Shown: piece by piece, positions 44,529 to 54,357 of the stretch
Position numbering within the stretch: position 1 is the first letter of the stretch
Layout: the number at the start of each line of letters is the position of its first letter
Assembly: GCF_002954685.1 (NCBI RefSeq)
Contig: NZ_MSCN01000001.1
Location: forward strand, 773,600-837,599
Source: Polaribacter porphyrae
GTDB taxonomy: Bacteria > Bacteroidota > Bacteroidia > Flavobacteriales > Flavobacteriaceae
DNA length: 64,000 nt
Direction of reading: 5' to 3'
Program-made: the position numbers and the translations under genes
Notes under the pieces: model-generated
The model's input: the letters and a program-made list of their open reading frames with translations, nothing else
Told to the model about the DNA's origin: nothing
Databases searched by the model: none

Positions 44529-45398
44529 TTAAAAGGTTCTAGAAATGTTAAATCCAAAATGGATATCACCTCCAAAGAAATCGCCAGTAGTTTCAGCAAT
44601 AAAACCTTTTTCGATCATCGTTCTTGCATTTGAGAAAATCAATTGAAATACATGGCCTCCAGTTTCTATATCGACTCCAAAGGCAAGTGAGTTTTGAGCA
44701 TTAATAGATACAGATTCGTTAAAAGCATGATAATATTCGCCATTTAAAGAAACTCTGTTACTCAATTTTACACGGCTACCAAAACCAAGAGCAAAAATTC
44801 CATTTGGGTCTGCAACATTTGTAACTGTATTTCTATGAATATATGTTGGTGTAAGTTGGTATGAGAAAGATTTACTTACTTTTCTTGCAATTAATACTTG
44901 CCCTACATAAGATAAGTTTTCTGCAAAACTTCTCTCTTTAATTGGGAAACTTTCTTCTTGTGTTTTTGCAGCAATGCTTCCAAAAAGAGAAATTGCAAAC
45001 GGAAAGGACTTTTCTCCTCTTCTTTGTTTAAATAAACTATATTTTAAAAAAGAATCGTATGTTTTTTCGAAACTACTTCTACCAATTCCAATAGTTAGAT
45101 TATCATTTAAACCATATTCTAAAGAAAAACGCACATTAGATTCATCTAAACCAAATAAGTCTTTAAAACCAGTATTTAAACGTCCAAATCTATGTGAGAT
45201 TATAAACTCTAGCTCTTTATCTTTTCTATTCTCTACAGAATGTCCATTTAAAATTCGAGTTCCTTTAAAAGTTGATGTTACAACACCATCTGTTTTGCTT
45301 TTAGGAGCTTCATCATCTAGTATATCAAGTAAGTCATCTTGACTAAACATAGCAATATGAGTTGCTATAAAAAAAATGGTTAGTACAAATTTTTTCAT
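44529..45398 (-). CDS. DUF5777-family outer-membrane beta-barrel protein (copy A)
   Basis: 289 aa. Signal peptide ending MFSQ, acidic linker, then a beta-barrel-like domain beginning FKGTRILNGHSVENRKDKELEFIISHRFG and ending with an aromatic residue (FNISRTF), as outer-membrane barrels do. Last gene of the unit cytochrome-OB fold-YceI-DUF5777 (starts 4 nt after YceI). A clear paralogue lies at 49063-49977. Function unknown; the context suggests a role in electron transfer or lipid/quinone handling in the periplasm. Confidence 0.82.
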   Translation of the reverse strand: MKKFVLTIFFIATHIAMFSQDDLLDILDDEAPKSKTDGVVTSTFKGTRILNGHSVENRKDKELEFIISHRFGRLNTGFKDLFGLDESNVRFSLEYGLNDNLTIGIGRSSFEKTYDSFLKYSLFKQRRGEKSFPFAISLFGSIAAKTQEESFPIKERSFAENLSYVGQVLIARKVSKSFSYQLTPTYIHRNTVTNVADPNGIFALGFGSRVKLSNRVSLNGEYYHAFNESVSINAQNSLAFGVDIETGGHVFQLIFSNARTMIEKGFIAETTGDFFGGDIHFGFNISRTF

Positions 45399-45402
45399 GT
45401 TT

Positions 45403-45948
45403 TTATTTCTTAAAAGGTGTATGGTTAAATTTAAAACTTACTTTTATGTTTTTTGCAATATTTTTAGCAACTACTGCAGGTATTTTGATACCAAAATCAT
45501 CTAAATTTACTGTAAACTCACCATCAACCAAAATTGCATCATCTGTTCTTGTAAAATTACCTTCTATAAGATATTCTTTTGTAACACCATGTATGGTTAA
45601 ATTCCCTTTAACTTTTGCTTTACTTTTTGTACTATTAATAGCATCAAAATTAAGGATACTACCTTTAAATGTAGCTTTTGGATATTTATCTGATTCTACA
45701 TAATTCTCATTAAAATGTTCTTGCATTAATGCTTTTTCAAATAAAAATGATTTCATTAAAATTGATATTGCCATTTTACCAGTTGTAGCATCTATGATGC
45801 TTAAAACTTGATTGTTGTCTGCAGTAATATCTTCCATAGGTGCTTTTGAGAAAAAGTTTACAGCACCATTTTTTGTTAAATACCTTTCTTGACTATTACT
45901 AATTGTTATAATAAACAAACAGCAAATTAATGTGATAATTGGTTTCAT
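45403..45948 (-). CDS. YceI-family periplasmic protein (copy A)
   Basis: 181 aa with a signal peptide (CLFIITISNSQ). The YceI lipocalin-like domain has QEHFNENYVESDKYPKATFKG and the late block NLTIHGVTKEYLIEG. Members bind polyprenoid or other lipids in the periplasm. Paralogue at 48525-49073, with the same neighbours in the same order. Confidence 0.9.
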   Translation of the reverse strand: MKPIITLICCLFIITISNSQERYLTKNGAVNFFSKAPMEDITADNNQVLSIIDATTGKMAISILMKSFLFEKALMQEHFNENYVESDKYPKATFKGSILNFDAINSTKSKAKVKGNLTIHGVTKEYLIEGNFTRTDDAILVDGEFTVNLDDFGIKIPAVVAKNIAKNIKVSFKFNHTPFKK

Positions 45949-45962
45949 GATTTATTTTATTT

Positions 45963-46379
45963 TTAGTTGATAATTTCTGATTTTACAAGGATAACATCCA
46001 TAAGATATCCTGTACAAATTCCTTTAACTGTTATATTTTGTCCTTCTTTAAGGTTATTGATACTTTTTGTAGCTTCATCAGACAAATGACATTGAATGCT
46101 ACCAAAATCATCATCAGTTTTTAAGGAAATGATTCCTTTATTATTTTCTACTTTAATTGATGAAATAATACCTTTAACACTAACTATTTTTTCTAAATAT
46201 TTTGTATTGGCTTTAGTTTCATCCGTAGAAAATTCATTTAAAAAAGCATTTGCATTAACACTAAAGTCTGCTTTAGTGTCATTAACATTTACGTGAGGTT
46301 TGTTATACATTTTATAACCCACTACTCCCCCTAACATTCCTAGAATTAGAAGAACAACAATAATTTTTTTCTTATTCAT
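45963..46379 (-). CDS. OB-fold (tRNA_anti-like) membrane-anchored protein (copy A)
   Basis: 138 aa. One N-terminal membrane helix (about 5-21), then an acidic linker and an OB-fold-like domain (about 55-135): KYLEKIVSVKGIISSI, SIQCHLSDE and GQNITVKGICTGYLMDVIL. The C-terminal half is closely matched by the 48092-48523 gene. Similar proteins accompany YceI in Bacteroidota; ligand unknown. Confidence 0.75.
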   Translation of the reverse strand: MNKKKIIVVLLILGMLGGVVGYKMYNKPHVNVNDTKADFSVNANAFLNEFSTDETKANTKYLEKIVSVKGIISSIKVENNKGIISLKTDDDFGSIQCHLSDEATKSINNLKEGQNITVKGICTGYLMDVILVKSEIIN

Positions 46380-46384
46380 AATTT

Positions 46385-46726
46385 CTAATTATTTAGTGCA
46401 CCTGCATCAACCCAACAACTTATGGCTTGAATTTCTGCATCTGATAGTGATCCTCCTTGAGGCATTCTTTTGCTTACAATTTCAGTTTTTACAATAGTTG
46501 CATTTGTACTAACTCCAGTATAAGTTGTTAAATTAGGAAAGTTACCTCCTGTTCCATGGCATTGAATACAGTTACTGTCTATAATTGGCTTTACATCTAC
46601 TGAAAATGTAATCGCATCACAAGGATCTAGTTCTTCTACTTCGTCTACATTAGATAAGCAAGATGCAAACAAAATGCCAATGCTCAATAAAAAAAAGTGT
46701 GGTTTAGTTTTTTGGAAGTTTATCAT
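46385..46726 (-). CDS. c-type cytochrome-like lipoprotein
   Basis: 113 aa. Lipobox ILFASC (C23), then one haem-binding motif CIQCH (C53, C56, H57) and a candidate axial methionine in RMPQGGSLS (about 88). The short mono-haem domain resembles cytochrome c domains of the planctomycete-type/DUF1549-associated kind. First gene of module A. The module B copy on the plus strand has no cytochrome. Confidence 0.82.
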   Translation of the reverse strand: MINFQKTKPHFFLLSIGILFASCLSNVDEVEELDPCDAITFSVDVKPIIDSNCIQCHGTGGNFPNLTTYTGVSTNATIVKTEIVSKRMPQGGSLSDAEIQAISCWVDAGALNN

Positions 46727-46874
46727 TATAGTTGTTTTTAATTACACTGTAAAGTAACTAAATTAAAAGGATTTACAAAGCATCAACTTTTGCGAAAGGG
46801 AAAGATTTTAGTGTAAAAAGGAAAAAAATAGCTTGAAAGTAATTTGAATTTAACAGGTTTTAGCCTACGAATGA

Positions 46875-47960
46875 CTAGATATTTAACCATTGTTTAAATT
46901 CGGCGGCTTTATTTTTACTAATAATTATTTCTTCTGATGTTTTAGATTGTAATAGAATTTTTAACTGACTATTACCATACTTAATAATCTTATCAATAGC
47001 AGTTATGCTAATAATAAATTGTCTGTTCGCTCTAAAAAATATACTAGAATTTAAATTAGAATACATGTCATCTAAACTCATATTTGTGGTTGATCTTTTA
47101 CCATCAAAACAAACTACGTATGTAATTGTATTTTCTGTATATACATAAGCAATATCTTTTATATTTACAGGAACTAACTCGTTTCTAATGTAGGTTAAAA
47201 TTCGTTCTTTGTCTTTTTCTTGGGGCTCTTTTGCATCAATCTGCTCTGGTTTTTCAGCTACTTTTTCTTTGTATGAAACCAAATCTGTATTTAATTTAGA
47301 TAAATTAATTACTTCTGATGCTAATGAAGAATTTTTTAATTCTAGCTGCTTTTCATAAGCACTTCCAATAATTCTTACTGCAAGAAAAGAGAGTACTATC
47401 ACTAAAATACCCATCACAGAAAAAATAAGGTAGAAATTAGTTTTTAAAGCTTTCATTTGTGCCTTTATACTATTTAAATTTACATTAGCAGCAACTATTA
47501 AATCAGCATTTTTAATTGGTGATATATGAATTATTTCTGATGAAGCAACGTTATTGGCGTTCATAAGTAAATCATATAAATCGTCAGAGTTATTTTTTTC
47601 TTTTAAGGATGATAGTAATGTTTTGTTAGAGTTTACTAGCTGCCCTACTTTTGTTTTATCTGGGTTAGCCACCTCTCTTCCACTCCAATTAAATACACTA
47701 ATAAACCAAGTATCGGTATTTGAGTTTTCAATAATTTGTTGCGTATTTTCAACAATTTTATCTTTCTCTATTTTAGAATTTAGTTGAAAGCTAATCAATT
47801 TAGCAATTTCATTTGCCTCTCTTTTACTAGACTCTACCTGTACTTCTATAAGCTGATTAGCACTTACTTTTATAAAATATTGAGAGGCTATTAAAGCAAT
47901 TAGTAAAAAAACTGCAGTAATAGATAAAAATGTTAAAAAATAGAGTTTGTCTTTTTTCAT
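46875..47960 (-). CDS. Sensor-LytTR protein (Cache-like plus LytTR)
   Basis: 361 aa. Membrane helix at about 8-30, a periplasmic Cache-like domain (about 31-170: WFISVFNWSGREVANPD), a second helix (about 172-195), a coiled-coil linker rich in Lys/Glu (200-250), and a LytTR DNA-binding domain at the end (YIRNELVPVNIKDIAYVYTENT, RANRQFIISITAIDKI). One-component transmembrane regulator with no receiver domain. It lies between the two YceI modules and may regulate both. Possible promoter: TTG, 21 nt, TATATTTC on the minus strand (48006-47975). Confidence 0.85.
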   Translation of the reverse strand: MKKDKLYFLTFLSITAVFLLIALIASQYFIKVSANQLIEVQVESSKREANEIAKLISFQLNSKIEKDKIVENTQQIIENSNTDTWFISVFNWSGREVANPDKTKVGQLVNSNKTLLSSLKEKNNSDDLYDLLMNANNVASSEIIHISPIKNADLIVAANVNLNSIKAQMKALKTNFYLIFSVMGILVIVLSFLAVRIIGSAYEKQLELKNSSLASEVINLSKLNTDLVSYKEKVAEKPEQIDAKEPQEKDKERILTYIRNELVPVNIKDIAYVYTENTITYVVCFDGKRSTTNMSLDDMYSNLNSSIFFRANRQFIISITAIDKIIKYGNSQLKILLQSKTSEEIIISKNKAAEFKQWLNI

Positions 47961-47974
47961 TGTATTTAAAAGTG

Positions 47975-48006
47975 GAAATATACTACTATTCTTTACTTTT
48001 TGTCAA
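47975..48006 (-). promoter_or_regulatory. Possible promoter of the sensor-LytTR gene
   Basis: Read on the minus strand: TTG, 21-nt spacer, TATATTTC. One mismatch to TAnnTTTG. Confidence 0.4.
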
Positions 48007-48091
48007 GCATTTATTCCTCTTTAAGTTATTTTTTTCCTTTTTAGCGTATTTTCTTTTTTAGATACTCAAATTTTAATTTTCTTTGATAAAT

Positions 48092-48523
48092 ATGAAACTC
48101 AAAAACAAATTCTTTTTATTAATTGTTTTTGTATTAATACTTATTAATACATACCATTATATTATTCCGTTGTTTGTAGATTCATCAGAAAAGAATTTAA
48201 AAAATGAAACCGTAGCTTTTACAATACATTCTAATGATTTGTTGCGAGCATATTCTAAAAATGAAGAAAAAACAGATACCATTTATACTAATAAAATTAT
48301 TGAAGTTATTGGTACTGTTAAAGAAATTTCTTTTTTAAATAGTAGAAACACTGTAATATTACAAAGTAATTCTAATACATTTGGGGTAATTTGTGATGTT
48401 AATTCAGCAGAAAAAGAAAAAATAAAAACGTTGAAAGAAAATCAAAAAATAATAGTAAAAGGACTTTGTAAAGGTTTCTTAAAAGATGTAATTTTACTAA
48501 ATTGTTCCATAGAAATTTTATAA
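48092..48523 (+). CDS. OB-fold (tRNA_anti-like) membrane-anchored protein (copy B)
   Basis: 143 aa from the ATG at 48092 (MKLKNKFFLLIVFV). One N-terminal helix, then an OB-fold-like domain with YTNKIIEVIGTVKEISFL and IIVKGLCKGFLKDVILL, matching copy A at 45963-46379. First gene of module B, 1 nt before the YceI gene and divergent from the sensor-LytTR gene. Confidence 0.72.
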   Translation: MKLKNKFFLLIVFVLILINTYHYIIPLFVDSSEKNLKNETVAFTIHSNDLLRAYSKNEEKTDTIYTNKIIEVIGTVKEISFLNSRNTVILQSNSNTFGVICDVNSAEKEKIKTLKENQKIIVKGLCKGFLKDVILLNCSIEIL

Positions 48524-48524
48524 A

Positions 48525-49073
48525 ATGAATAAATTTTTACTTCTCTTTTTAATATTGTTCTCTTTCAGCAACTTTTCGCCTAAAGAAAATCAATTTATTG
48601 CTAGATTAGGACAAGTTTCTTTTTTCTCATACACATCTGTAGAGAATATAGAAGCTAAAAACAATCAAGTTGTAAGTATTTTAGATACAGATAAAAAAGA
48701 GATTGCAGTAAGTATGATAATGCGTGCATTTGTATTTAAAAAGGATTTAATGTACGAACATTTTAACGAAAGTTATATAGAGTCAGATATTTATCCAAAA
48801 GCAAGTTTTGAAGGCAAAATCAAAGACTTTGATACAGACTTAAAAGGGAAACAAACTAAAATAATTCATGGATCTATAACTATACATGGCATAACCAAAG
48901 AAGTAGATATAAAAACCGTAATTGATAATTCTGATGGTAATTATATTGTGAGTGGTAGTTTTGATGTAGAAGTAAAAGATTTTCAAATTAAAATTCCACC
49001 AATTTTATCGAGTAATATTGCAAAAACTATTTCTATCAAATTCAAATTTCAATACAAACCTTATGAAGAATAG
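48525..49073 (+). CDS. YceI-family periplasmic protein (copy B)
   Basis: 182 aa, signal-like N-terminus (LLLFLILFSFSNFS). YceI blocks YEHFNESYIESDIYPKASFEG and SITIHGITKEVDIK align with copy A throughout. The 3' end overlaps the start of the DUF5777 gene by 11 nt. Confidence 0.88.
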   Translation: MNKFLLLFLILFSFSNFSPKENQFIARLGQVSFFSYTSVENIEAKNNQVVSILDTDKKEIAVSMIMRAFVFKKDLMYEHFNESYIESDIYPKASFEGKIKDFDTDLKGKQTKIIHGSITIHGITKEVDIKTVIDNSDGNYIVSGSFDVEVKDFQIKIPPILSSNIAKTISIKFKFQYKPYEE

Positions 49074-49977
49074 TATAAAGAAACAATTATTAGCATTGCT
49101 TTTTATAGTTGCATATTCTTCTTCTATAAATGCTCAAGACTTACTAGATAAGTTAAACAACGAACTTACTAATAAACCTTTATATGAAATTGCCACTTTT
49201 AAAACAACTAGAATTGGTTTAGGTCATTCTATTGAAACTCGTAAAAAAGGAGCTTTAGAAATTTCTTTATATAACAGATATTGGAATATCCCCAACTTTG
49301 CAGGGCAACGTTTTTTAGCTGATGTTGTTAGTACACGTTATGGTTTAGATTATGCTTTTTCTGATAATTTTACTTTTGGTTTAGGTTATACAAATCATGA
49401 TAAAATTACTGATGGATTTCTTAAATACAAGCTTTTTAAACAACGTAAAAACTCTAAAAAGATGCCTTTTAGCATTACTTTAGTACAAGCTTTATCTCAT
49501 AGAAAACTGGAAAATGCAAATGGCAATATTTATCAACAAACTAGTTCATCAACAGATAAGTATGCATTTACGAGTCAGGTTTTAATCGGAAAAAAAATTA
49601 ATACTGAATTATCTTTACAAGTTGCACCCACTTTTATTCATAGAGAAGAAAACCCGTTAACAAACGACCCAAATAATCAGTTTGCTGTTGCTTTTGGTGG
49701 GCGACATAAAATAGGAAATCATGCAGCTATTGTTTCAGAATATTTTTATGTAACTAATCCTTTAAAGTCAGTTCAAACTTACAACGCTTTTATGGTTGGT
49801 GTTAATTGGGAGTTGAGTCATTTGCTTTTACAGTTTCAAATTACAAATGCTAGAAATTTTGCTGAAGATACTTTTATAACACAAACCCGAAATAATTTTA
49901 ATGCCAAAGATGGGAATTTCCATTTCGGATTCAATGCAACTTGGGTTTTACAAACGAAAAAGAATAAATTAAAATAG
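49063..49977 (+). CDS. DUF5777-family outer-membrane beta-barrel protein (copy B)
   Basis: 304 aa from the ATG at 49063, which overlaps the YceI stop; upstream in-frame codons would lie inside YceI. Signal peptide ending INAQ, then FKTTRIGLGHSIETRKKGALEI, DGFLKYKLFKQRK and FAVAFGGRHKIG, collinear with copy A. Probably an outer-membrane barrel. Last gene of module B. Confidence 0.82.
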   Translation: MKNSIKKQLLALLFIVAYSSSINAQDLLDKLNNELTNKPLYEIATFKTTRIGLGHSIETRKKGALEISLYNRYWNIPNFAGQRFLADVVSTRYGLDYAFSDNFTFGLGYTNHDKITDGFLKYKLFKQRKNSKKMPFSITLVQALSHRKLENANGNIYQQTSSSTDKYAFTSQVLIGKKINTELSLQVAPTFIHREENPLTNDPNNQFAVAFGGRHKIGNHAAIVSEYFYVTNPLKSVQTYNAFMVGVNWELSHLLLQFQITNARNFAEDTFITQTRNNFNAKDGNFHFGFNATWVLQTKKNKLK

Positions 49978-50187
49978 TTTTTAGCTTTATTTTCTGATAT
50001 TTTAATTATTTCTTTCTGATGTTTTACAGTAATAAACTGTTATTTAGTTGAATAAAATGGTTTATTCTATATTTTTTTGTATTAAAAGAAATATGTTTAT
50101 CTAAATTCTTTAACTAGTAAGAAGTAAAGTTTTAGCTGAAACAGAGAGGATAGACCTCAAAAAAATCATTTTTAAATTTTTCTTAAA

Positions 50188-50859
50188 ATGAAAAAAATCA
50201 ACTGGAAATATGGTGTTGGAGAAGTTATTATTGTAATTATTGGCTTGTATGGAGCTTTTTCTTTAAACACATTTAGAGAAAATGTTAAGAATACAAAACT
50301 GAAAGTTGAATATTTAGAGAGTTTGGCTTTAGATATTAAAACAGAAATAAAAACACTTAAAAAAAATGATGGTGAAATTTACACCATTCTAAAAACCATT
50401 CATGATATAAAACCTTTTTTAGGTAAGAAAAAAGGTAATAGAGATACAATTGTAAATAAAGTTTTTGAACTTTCTACTATGGTTGATTTTTATCCAGAAA
50501 ATAATACTTATAAGACGTTAATTAATTCTGGAGATATGAAATTAATCGATAATTTTAAACTGCGAAGAACTATAGAAGAACATTATTCTCAACATAAACT
50601 AACATTAAAAAGTTACAAAAAGCTAGCAACTATCTACGAAAAATATTTTACAGATTTGTTTGTTAGAAAAATTGATTTTGACGAAATTAAAAAAGGAAAT
50701 TATGATTTTTTAAATGATAAGCTGTTAAAAAACTTAATAGTAACTATTGAAGGTTCTTATTACTTAATTATGAACGAAAATAGAAAATGCAATAAAAGTA
50801 ATCTTAATTTATTGGAAAGAATTAACACAGAAATTGCAATTTGCAACTCTGATATTTAA
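50188..50859 (+). CDS. DUF6090-like membrane-anchored protein
   Basis: 223 aa. One N-terminal helix within WKYGVGEVIIVIIGLYGAFSLNTFRE, the signature of the DUF6090 group, followed by a soluble, mostly helical, Lys/Asn-rich domain. Function unknown. Single gene, convergent with the helicase. Confidence 0.7.
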   Translation: MKKINWKYGVGEVIIVIIGLYGAFSLNTFRENVKNTKLKVEYLESLALDIKTEIKTLKKNDGEIYTILKTIHDIKPFLGKKKGNRDTIVNKVFELSTMVDFYPENNTYKTLINSGDMKLIDNFKLRRTIEEHYSQHKLTLKSYKKLATIYEKYFTDLFVRKIDFDEIKKGNYDFLNDKLLKNLIVTIEGSYYLIMNENRKCNKSNLNLLERINTEIAICNSDI

Positions 50860-50885
50860 TTAAATATGAATTAAGAAGAGTTATT

Positions 50886-52436
50886 TTATTCCTCAACTGG
50901 AGGATGTCCGAAAATCTTTTCATAATCTTCATCAAAATTAGAACGCAAATATGCATTTAATTTTTTACGATAATCATCTTTTAACCAAGTAACAAAATTG
51001 TGTGTACTTTTAGAAATACACTTTGCATATCTATTAATTCTATCATCAATCTCCTCACCTAGCTTTTTAGCTAAGATTAATGCATCAAAAACATCTTCAG
51101 AATTTTCAATACACATTTTTGCATGATGAACAATAGATTTTTCTAAAACTCGTTTCGAAGATTCACCAGCTCTAATTGTATCAATATACACTTGTTTCAT
51201 GTCGAAATAAGTGTCTTTAGAGTTTGCAAATTCTTTTTTAACATCAGCAGGTAATTCATATCTAAATGTACTTTCAATTTCTTCATCAGAAAGAATTGCA
51301 TTTAGATAATAGTCAGGAGCTCTAAACATTTTTTGCCAGTCTAAATCTGCTCCCCAAGGTCCAAATCTGTAAAAATTATTTCCTAAATCAATAACATCAA
51401 AAGTAACTTTATCACCAAAAATACGAGATCCACGACCAATCATTTGATAATATAATGTCAATGATTTTGTGGCTCTGTTTAAGATTATTGCTTCTATACC
51501 AGGTTCATCAAACCCAGTTGTTAAAATACTTACAGAGGTAATAATAGCATTTGGCGTTTTATGAAACCATTTTAAAATAAATTCACGCTCTTTTTTTGTA
51601 TTTGTATTGTCTAAATGAGCAATAGGATAACCCGCTTTTTTAAATGCATGAAATACTTGAATAGACGTATTTATACCATTATTAAAAATTAAGGTTTTCT
51701 TTCCTTTAGCACTTTCTTCATAAGCAGATACTAATTTGGAAAGCATATCATTATTAGTATATAAGTCTTCTGAAGACTTTACAGTATAATCTCCATTTGC
51801 ACCAACTTCTAACGAAGTTAAACCAACATTATAAAAATACATATTTGCTCTTGCTAAATAGCCATTATCAATTAAATCTTGAATAGATTCTCCAACAAAT
51901 AATTCTTGATAATTCTCATACATTGGTAGCTTTATATTAGAACTTAATGGTGTAGCTGTAACACCTAATATAAATGATTCATCAAAAAATTTAAATATTT
52001 TAGTGAATGAATTATAATGTGCTTCATCTACAATAACTAAACCAATATCAGAAATATCAATTTTTTCATCATTTAGTCTGTTTTTGAGTGTTTCTACCAT
52101 TGCTACAAAACAATCATATTCATGTTGATCATCTAATTTAGCAGTAGAATTTATTGTTTTATTTTTAACACCAAATTCATTCAGCATTTTAGAAGTTTGC
52201 TTGCTTAACTCAATTCTATGGGTTAAAACAAGTACTTTCTTTTTAAAAGTTTCTAAATAACGTCTTACAATTTCAGAGAAAATAACTGTTTTTCCACCTC
52301 CAGTTGGCAGCTGATATAATAAATGATAGTCTTGAGGCGCATCTTTAAATCTTCTAAAAATCTCTTGAAGTGCATCTTTTTGATATCCATATAATTCTTT
52401 TCCTACTATTTTTTCTGAAGTATTTATTTCTGCCAA
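50886..52436 (-). CDS. Superfamily 2 DEAD/DEAH-box helicase
   Basis: 516 aa. Motif I QLPTGGGKT, motif Ia LVLTHRIELSKQT, motif II IVDEAHY, motif III GVTATPL, motif V/VI region TTGFDEPGIEAIILNRATKSLTLYYQMIGRGSRI. The YqhH/SSL2-like layout, with a helical C-terminal 150 residues, suggests ATP-dependent duplex unwinding of DNA or RNA. No restriction-type neighbours, so a housekeeping or repair role is likelier than defence. Confidence 0.9.
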   Translation of the reverse strand: MAEINTSEKIVGKELYGYQKDALQEIFRRFKDAPQDYHLLYQLPTGGGKTVIFSEIVRRYLETFKKKVLVLTHRIELSKQTSKMLNEFGVKNKTINSTAKLDDQHEYDCFVAMVETLKNRLNDEKIDISDIGLVIVDEAHYNSFTKIFKFFDESFILGVTATPLSSNIKLPMYENYQELFVGESIQDLIDNGYLARANMYFYNVGLTSLEVGANGDYTVKSSEDLYTNNDMLSKLVSAYEESAKGKKTLIFNNGINTSIQVFHAFKKAGYPIAHLDNTNTKKEREFILKWFHKTPNAIITSVSILTTGFDEPGIEAIILNRATKSLTLYYQMIGRGSRIFGDKVTFDVIDLGNNFYRFGPWGADLDWQKMFRAPDYYLNAILSDEEIESTFRYELPADVKKEFANSKDTYFDMKQVYIDTIRAGESSKRVLEKSIVHHAKMCIENSEDVFDALILAKKLGEEIDDRINRYAKCISKSTHNFVTWLKDDYRKKLNAYLRSNFDEDYEKIFGHPPVEE

Positions 52437-52494
52437 AGGTTAAAAAATTTAAGTAACAAATTTAAGACTTAAAGTAGGTTGAATGCAAGTTTAT

Positions 52495-52896
52495 CTATAT
52501 AAATCTTGTTAAATCTGTTTGAGTAATGTCATAATGAGAAGCATTATACACAGCAACTTCGTTTCTTACAACTACTAATTGTGGAGATTGATGCATTATT
52601 TGAAAGCTATACCCTACTTCATCAGAAATACTTCTATAACTCAATAAATCTAAATAATACACTTTTAAATTTTGATGTTGTTCTTGAAATAATTTCTCAA
52701 ACTGCCTGATAACTAAACTACTAATTCCACATCTTGTAGAATGCTTGAATATTAAAACGGATTCTGTTTTTGATTGTTTTTTAATTTCCTCTAACTGTTC
52801 TAAAGATGTTAAAGGAATCCAGTTTAAAAAAGATTTTTTTTCAGGTTGATTTTCTTTACCATTATTGCTTCCAAACAAGTTATTAAATATTCCCAT
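52495..52896 (-). CDS. ytxJ: YtxJ-like bacillithiol-system thioredoxin-fold protein
   Basis: 133 aa, a monothiol thioredoxin fold. The N-terminus has WIPLTSLEQLEEI, then SVLIFKHSTRCGISSLVIRQFE with a single redox cysteine, and ending HQSPQLVVVRNEVAVYNASHYDIT with the cis-Pro loop. YtxJ (BrxC) removes bacillithiol from proteins. Its presence indicates the organism probably uses bacillithiol. Lies 58 nt after the helicase start on the same strand. Confidence 0.88.
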   Translation of the reverse strand: MGIFNNLFGSNNGKENQPEKKSFLNWIPLTSLEQLEEIKKQSKTESVLIFKHSTRCGISSLVIRQFEKLFQEQHQNLKVYYLDLLSYRSISDEVGYSFQIMHQSPQLVVVRNEVAVYNASHYDITQTDLTRFI

Positions 52897-52934
52897 TTTG
52901 ATATTTTAAGCAAATATCAGAAAAAATCAAACTA

Positions 52935-54227
52935 TTATTTCACAATTTTTTTAATAATGTGTTTGCCTGAAGAAAATCTAATTTTCAAAAAATAAACTCC
53001 TTTGGATAGATCTTTAGTATTTAGAATGTTTTCTGATGAAGACTTTATGCTTTTTCCAAGACTAGTATAAATGATTGAAAGTGCTACATTTTCATTAGAA
53101 AAGTTATCAATTGTAATGTTATTTTTAAAAGGATTTGGATAAATTTTAATATGCTTACCTAATTCAACATCATCTATAGAAGCCACAGCACAATTAGTTC
53201 CATACATTGAAGCTGGATCTTTATCCCAATTGGTTGGGCTAAAACCAACATCCACATTTATACATTGTAAACCAGGGTTTTGAGAAGCATTCAAATATAA
53301 ATTTGCATTATTTCCATTAGCAACATCTAAACCTGTAAGCGAATTGTCATTGCAATAAAATTCTGTCATATCTGGAGCATTAGAAATATCTAAAATTTTT
53401 ATGAGATTATTTTGTAAAAATACCTGACCTAACTTTGTGTTTTTTGTCAAATCTAATTCAGTAATCTTATTATTTCTACAAAATAATTGTAGCAAATTCA
53501 CATTTTTAGTAACATCCAAAAAAGTTAAACTATTATCATCACAAGAAATTTCAAACAGACTAATATTATTTGCAGTATTTAAAGTGGATAGATTATTATA
53601 GCCACAATTCAAATCTTCTAAAAGCAAACAATTACTGATATCTAAATCTGAAATAGAATTTTCTGCACAAGAAAGCGTCCTTAAATTCGTGTTTTGCAAA
53701 ACATTTAAACTTGTTAAATTATTTCCTCCAATTAGAAGTTTTCCTAATGCAGTATTTTTAGAAACGTCTATGGTATTCAATTTATTTGCATTTAAATAAA
53801 GTTCTATCAGATTTACATTCTCATCAATATTTATGTTAGTCAACTCATTATCTCCCAAACCTAAAACTTGTAGCTTCACGTTTTTATCAACTTCTATAAA
53901 ATTGATTTTATTGTTAGACGCTCCAAGCTCTAACAATTCTTTATTATCTTTTAAATTAATTGTGGTCAAATTATTATAATGACAATAGAGTTTTGTTAAA
54001 TTATCAAAAAATTCAATTCCAGTTAAATCTGATATATTTTTATTGGAAACTTGAATTGTTCCAGTAAAGGCTTGTGCTTCTGAAACCTGAATTTCATTAT
54101 CACTATTCGTATTTATAGTGGCATCACTTAATAATGCGTTTTTAAAATTTGAGTCTGGTATGTTTACGTTTTGAGCAACCAGTGTAAACGAAATTAAAAA
54201 AGCAAATAGTAAAGTAAAAGTTTTCAT
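52935..54227 (-). CDS. Secreted leucine-rich-repeat protein with T9SS sorting domain
   Basis: 430 aa. Signal peptide (to about residue 18, TLVAQN), then about a dozen leucine-rich repeats of about 21 residues (units such as LTELYLNANKLNTIDVSKNT) from residue 55 to 320. A type A T9SS C-terminal domain follows (about 355-430: IYPNPFKNNITIDNF ... GVYFLKIRFSSGKHIIKKIVK). It should be secreted by the type IX system and attached to the cell surface, probably for adhesion or protein binding. Confidence 0.92.
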   Translation of the reverse strand: MKTFTLLFAFLISFTLVAQNVNIPDSNFKNALLSDATINTNSDNEIQVSEAQAFTGTIQVSNKNISDLTGIEFFDNLTKLYCHYNNLTTINLKDNKELLELGASNNKINFIEVDKNVKLQVLGLGDNELTNINIDENVNLIELYLNANKLNTIDVSKNTALGKLLIGGNNLTSLNVLQNTNLRTLSCAENSISDLDISNCLLLEDLNCGYNNLSTLNTANNISLFEISCDDNSLTFLDVTKNVNLLQLFCRNNKITELDLTKNTKLGQVFLQNNLIKILDISNAPDMTEFYCNDNSLTGLDVANGNNANLYLNASQNPGLQCINVDVGFSPTNWDKDPASMYGTNCAVASIDDVELGKHIKIYPNPFKNNITIDNFSNENVALSIIYTSLGKSIKSSSENILNTKDLSKGVYFLKIRFSSGKHIIKKIVK

Positions 54228-54357
54228 AGGATGTAGTTATTTTATGGAAACAAAAATATTTTAATCAAATATCAATTTTAGACCAACTTATAGCACAAAC
54301 AATTCAATTTATTTTATACTTTTATACGTAATTCTTGTTTTTTATATAGGTAACCAA

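Noticed and set aside
50886..52436. The SF2 helicase as part of a defence system
   Set aside because: No nuclease, methylase or other defence gene is next to it; the neighbours are housekeeping-type genes.
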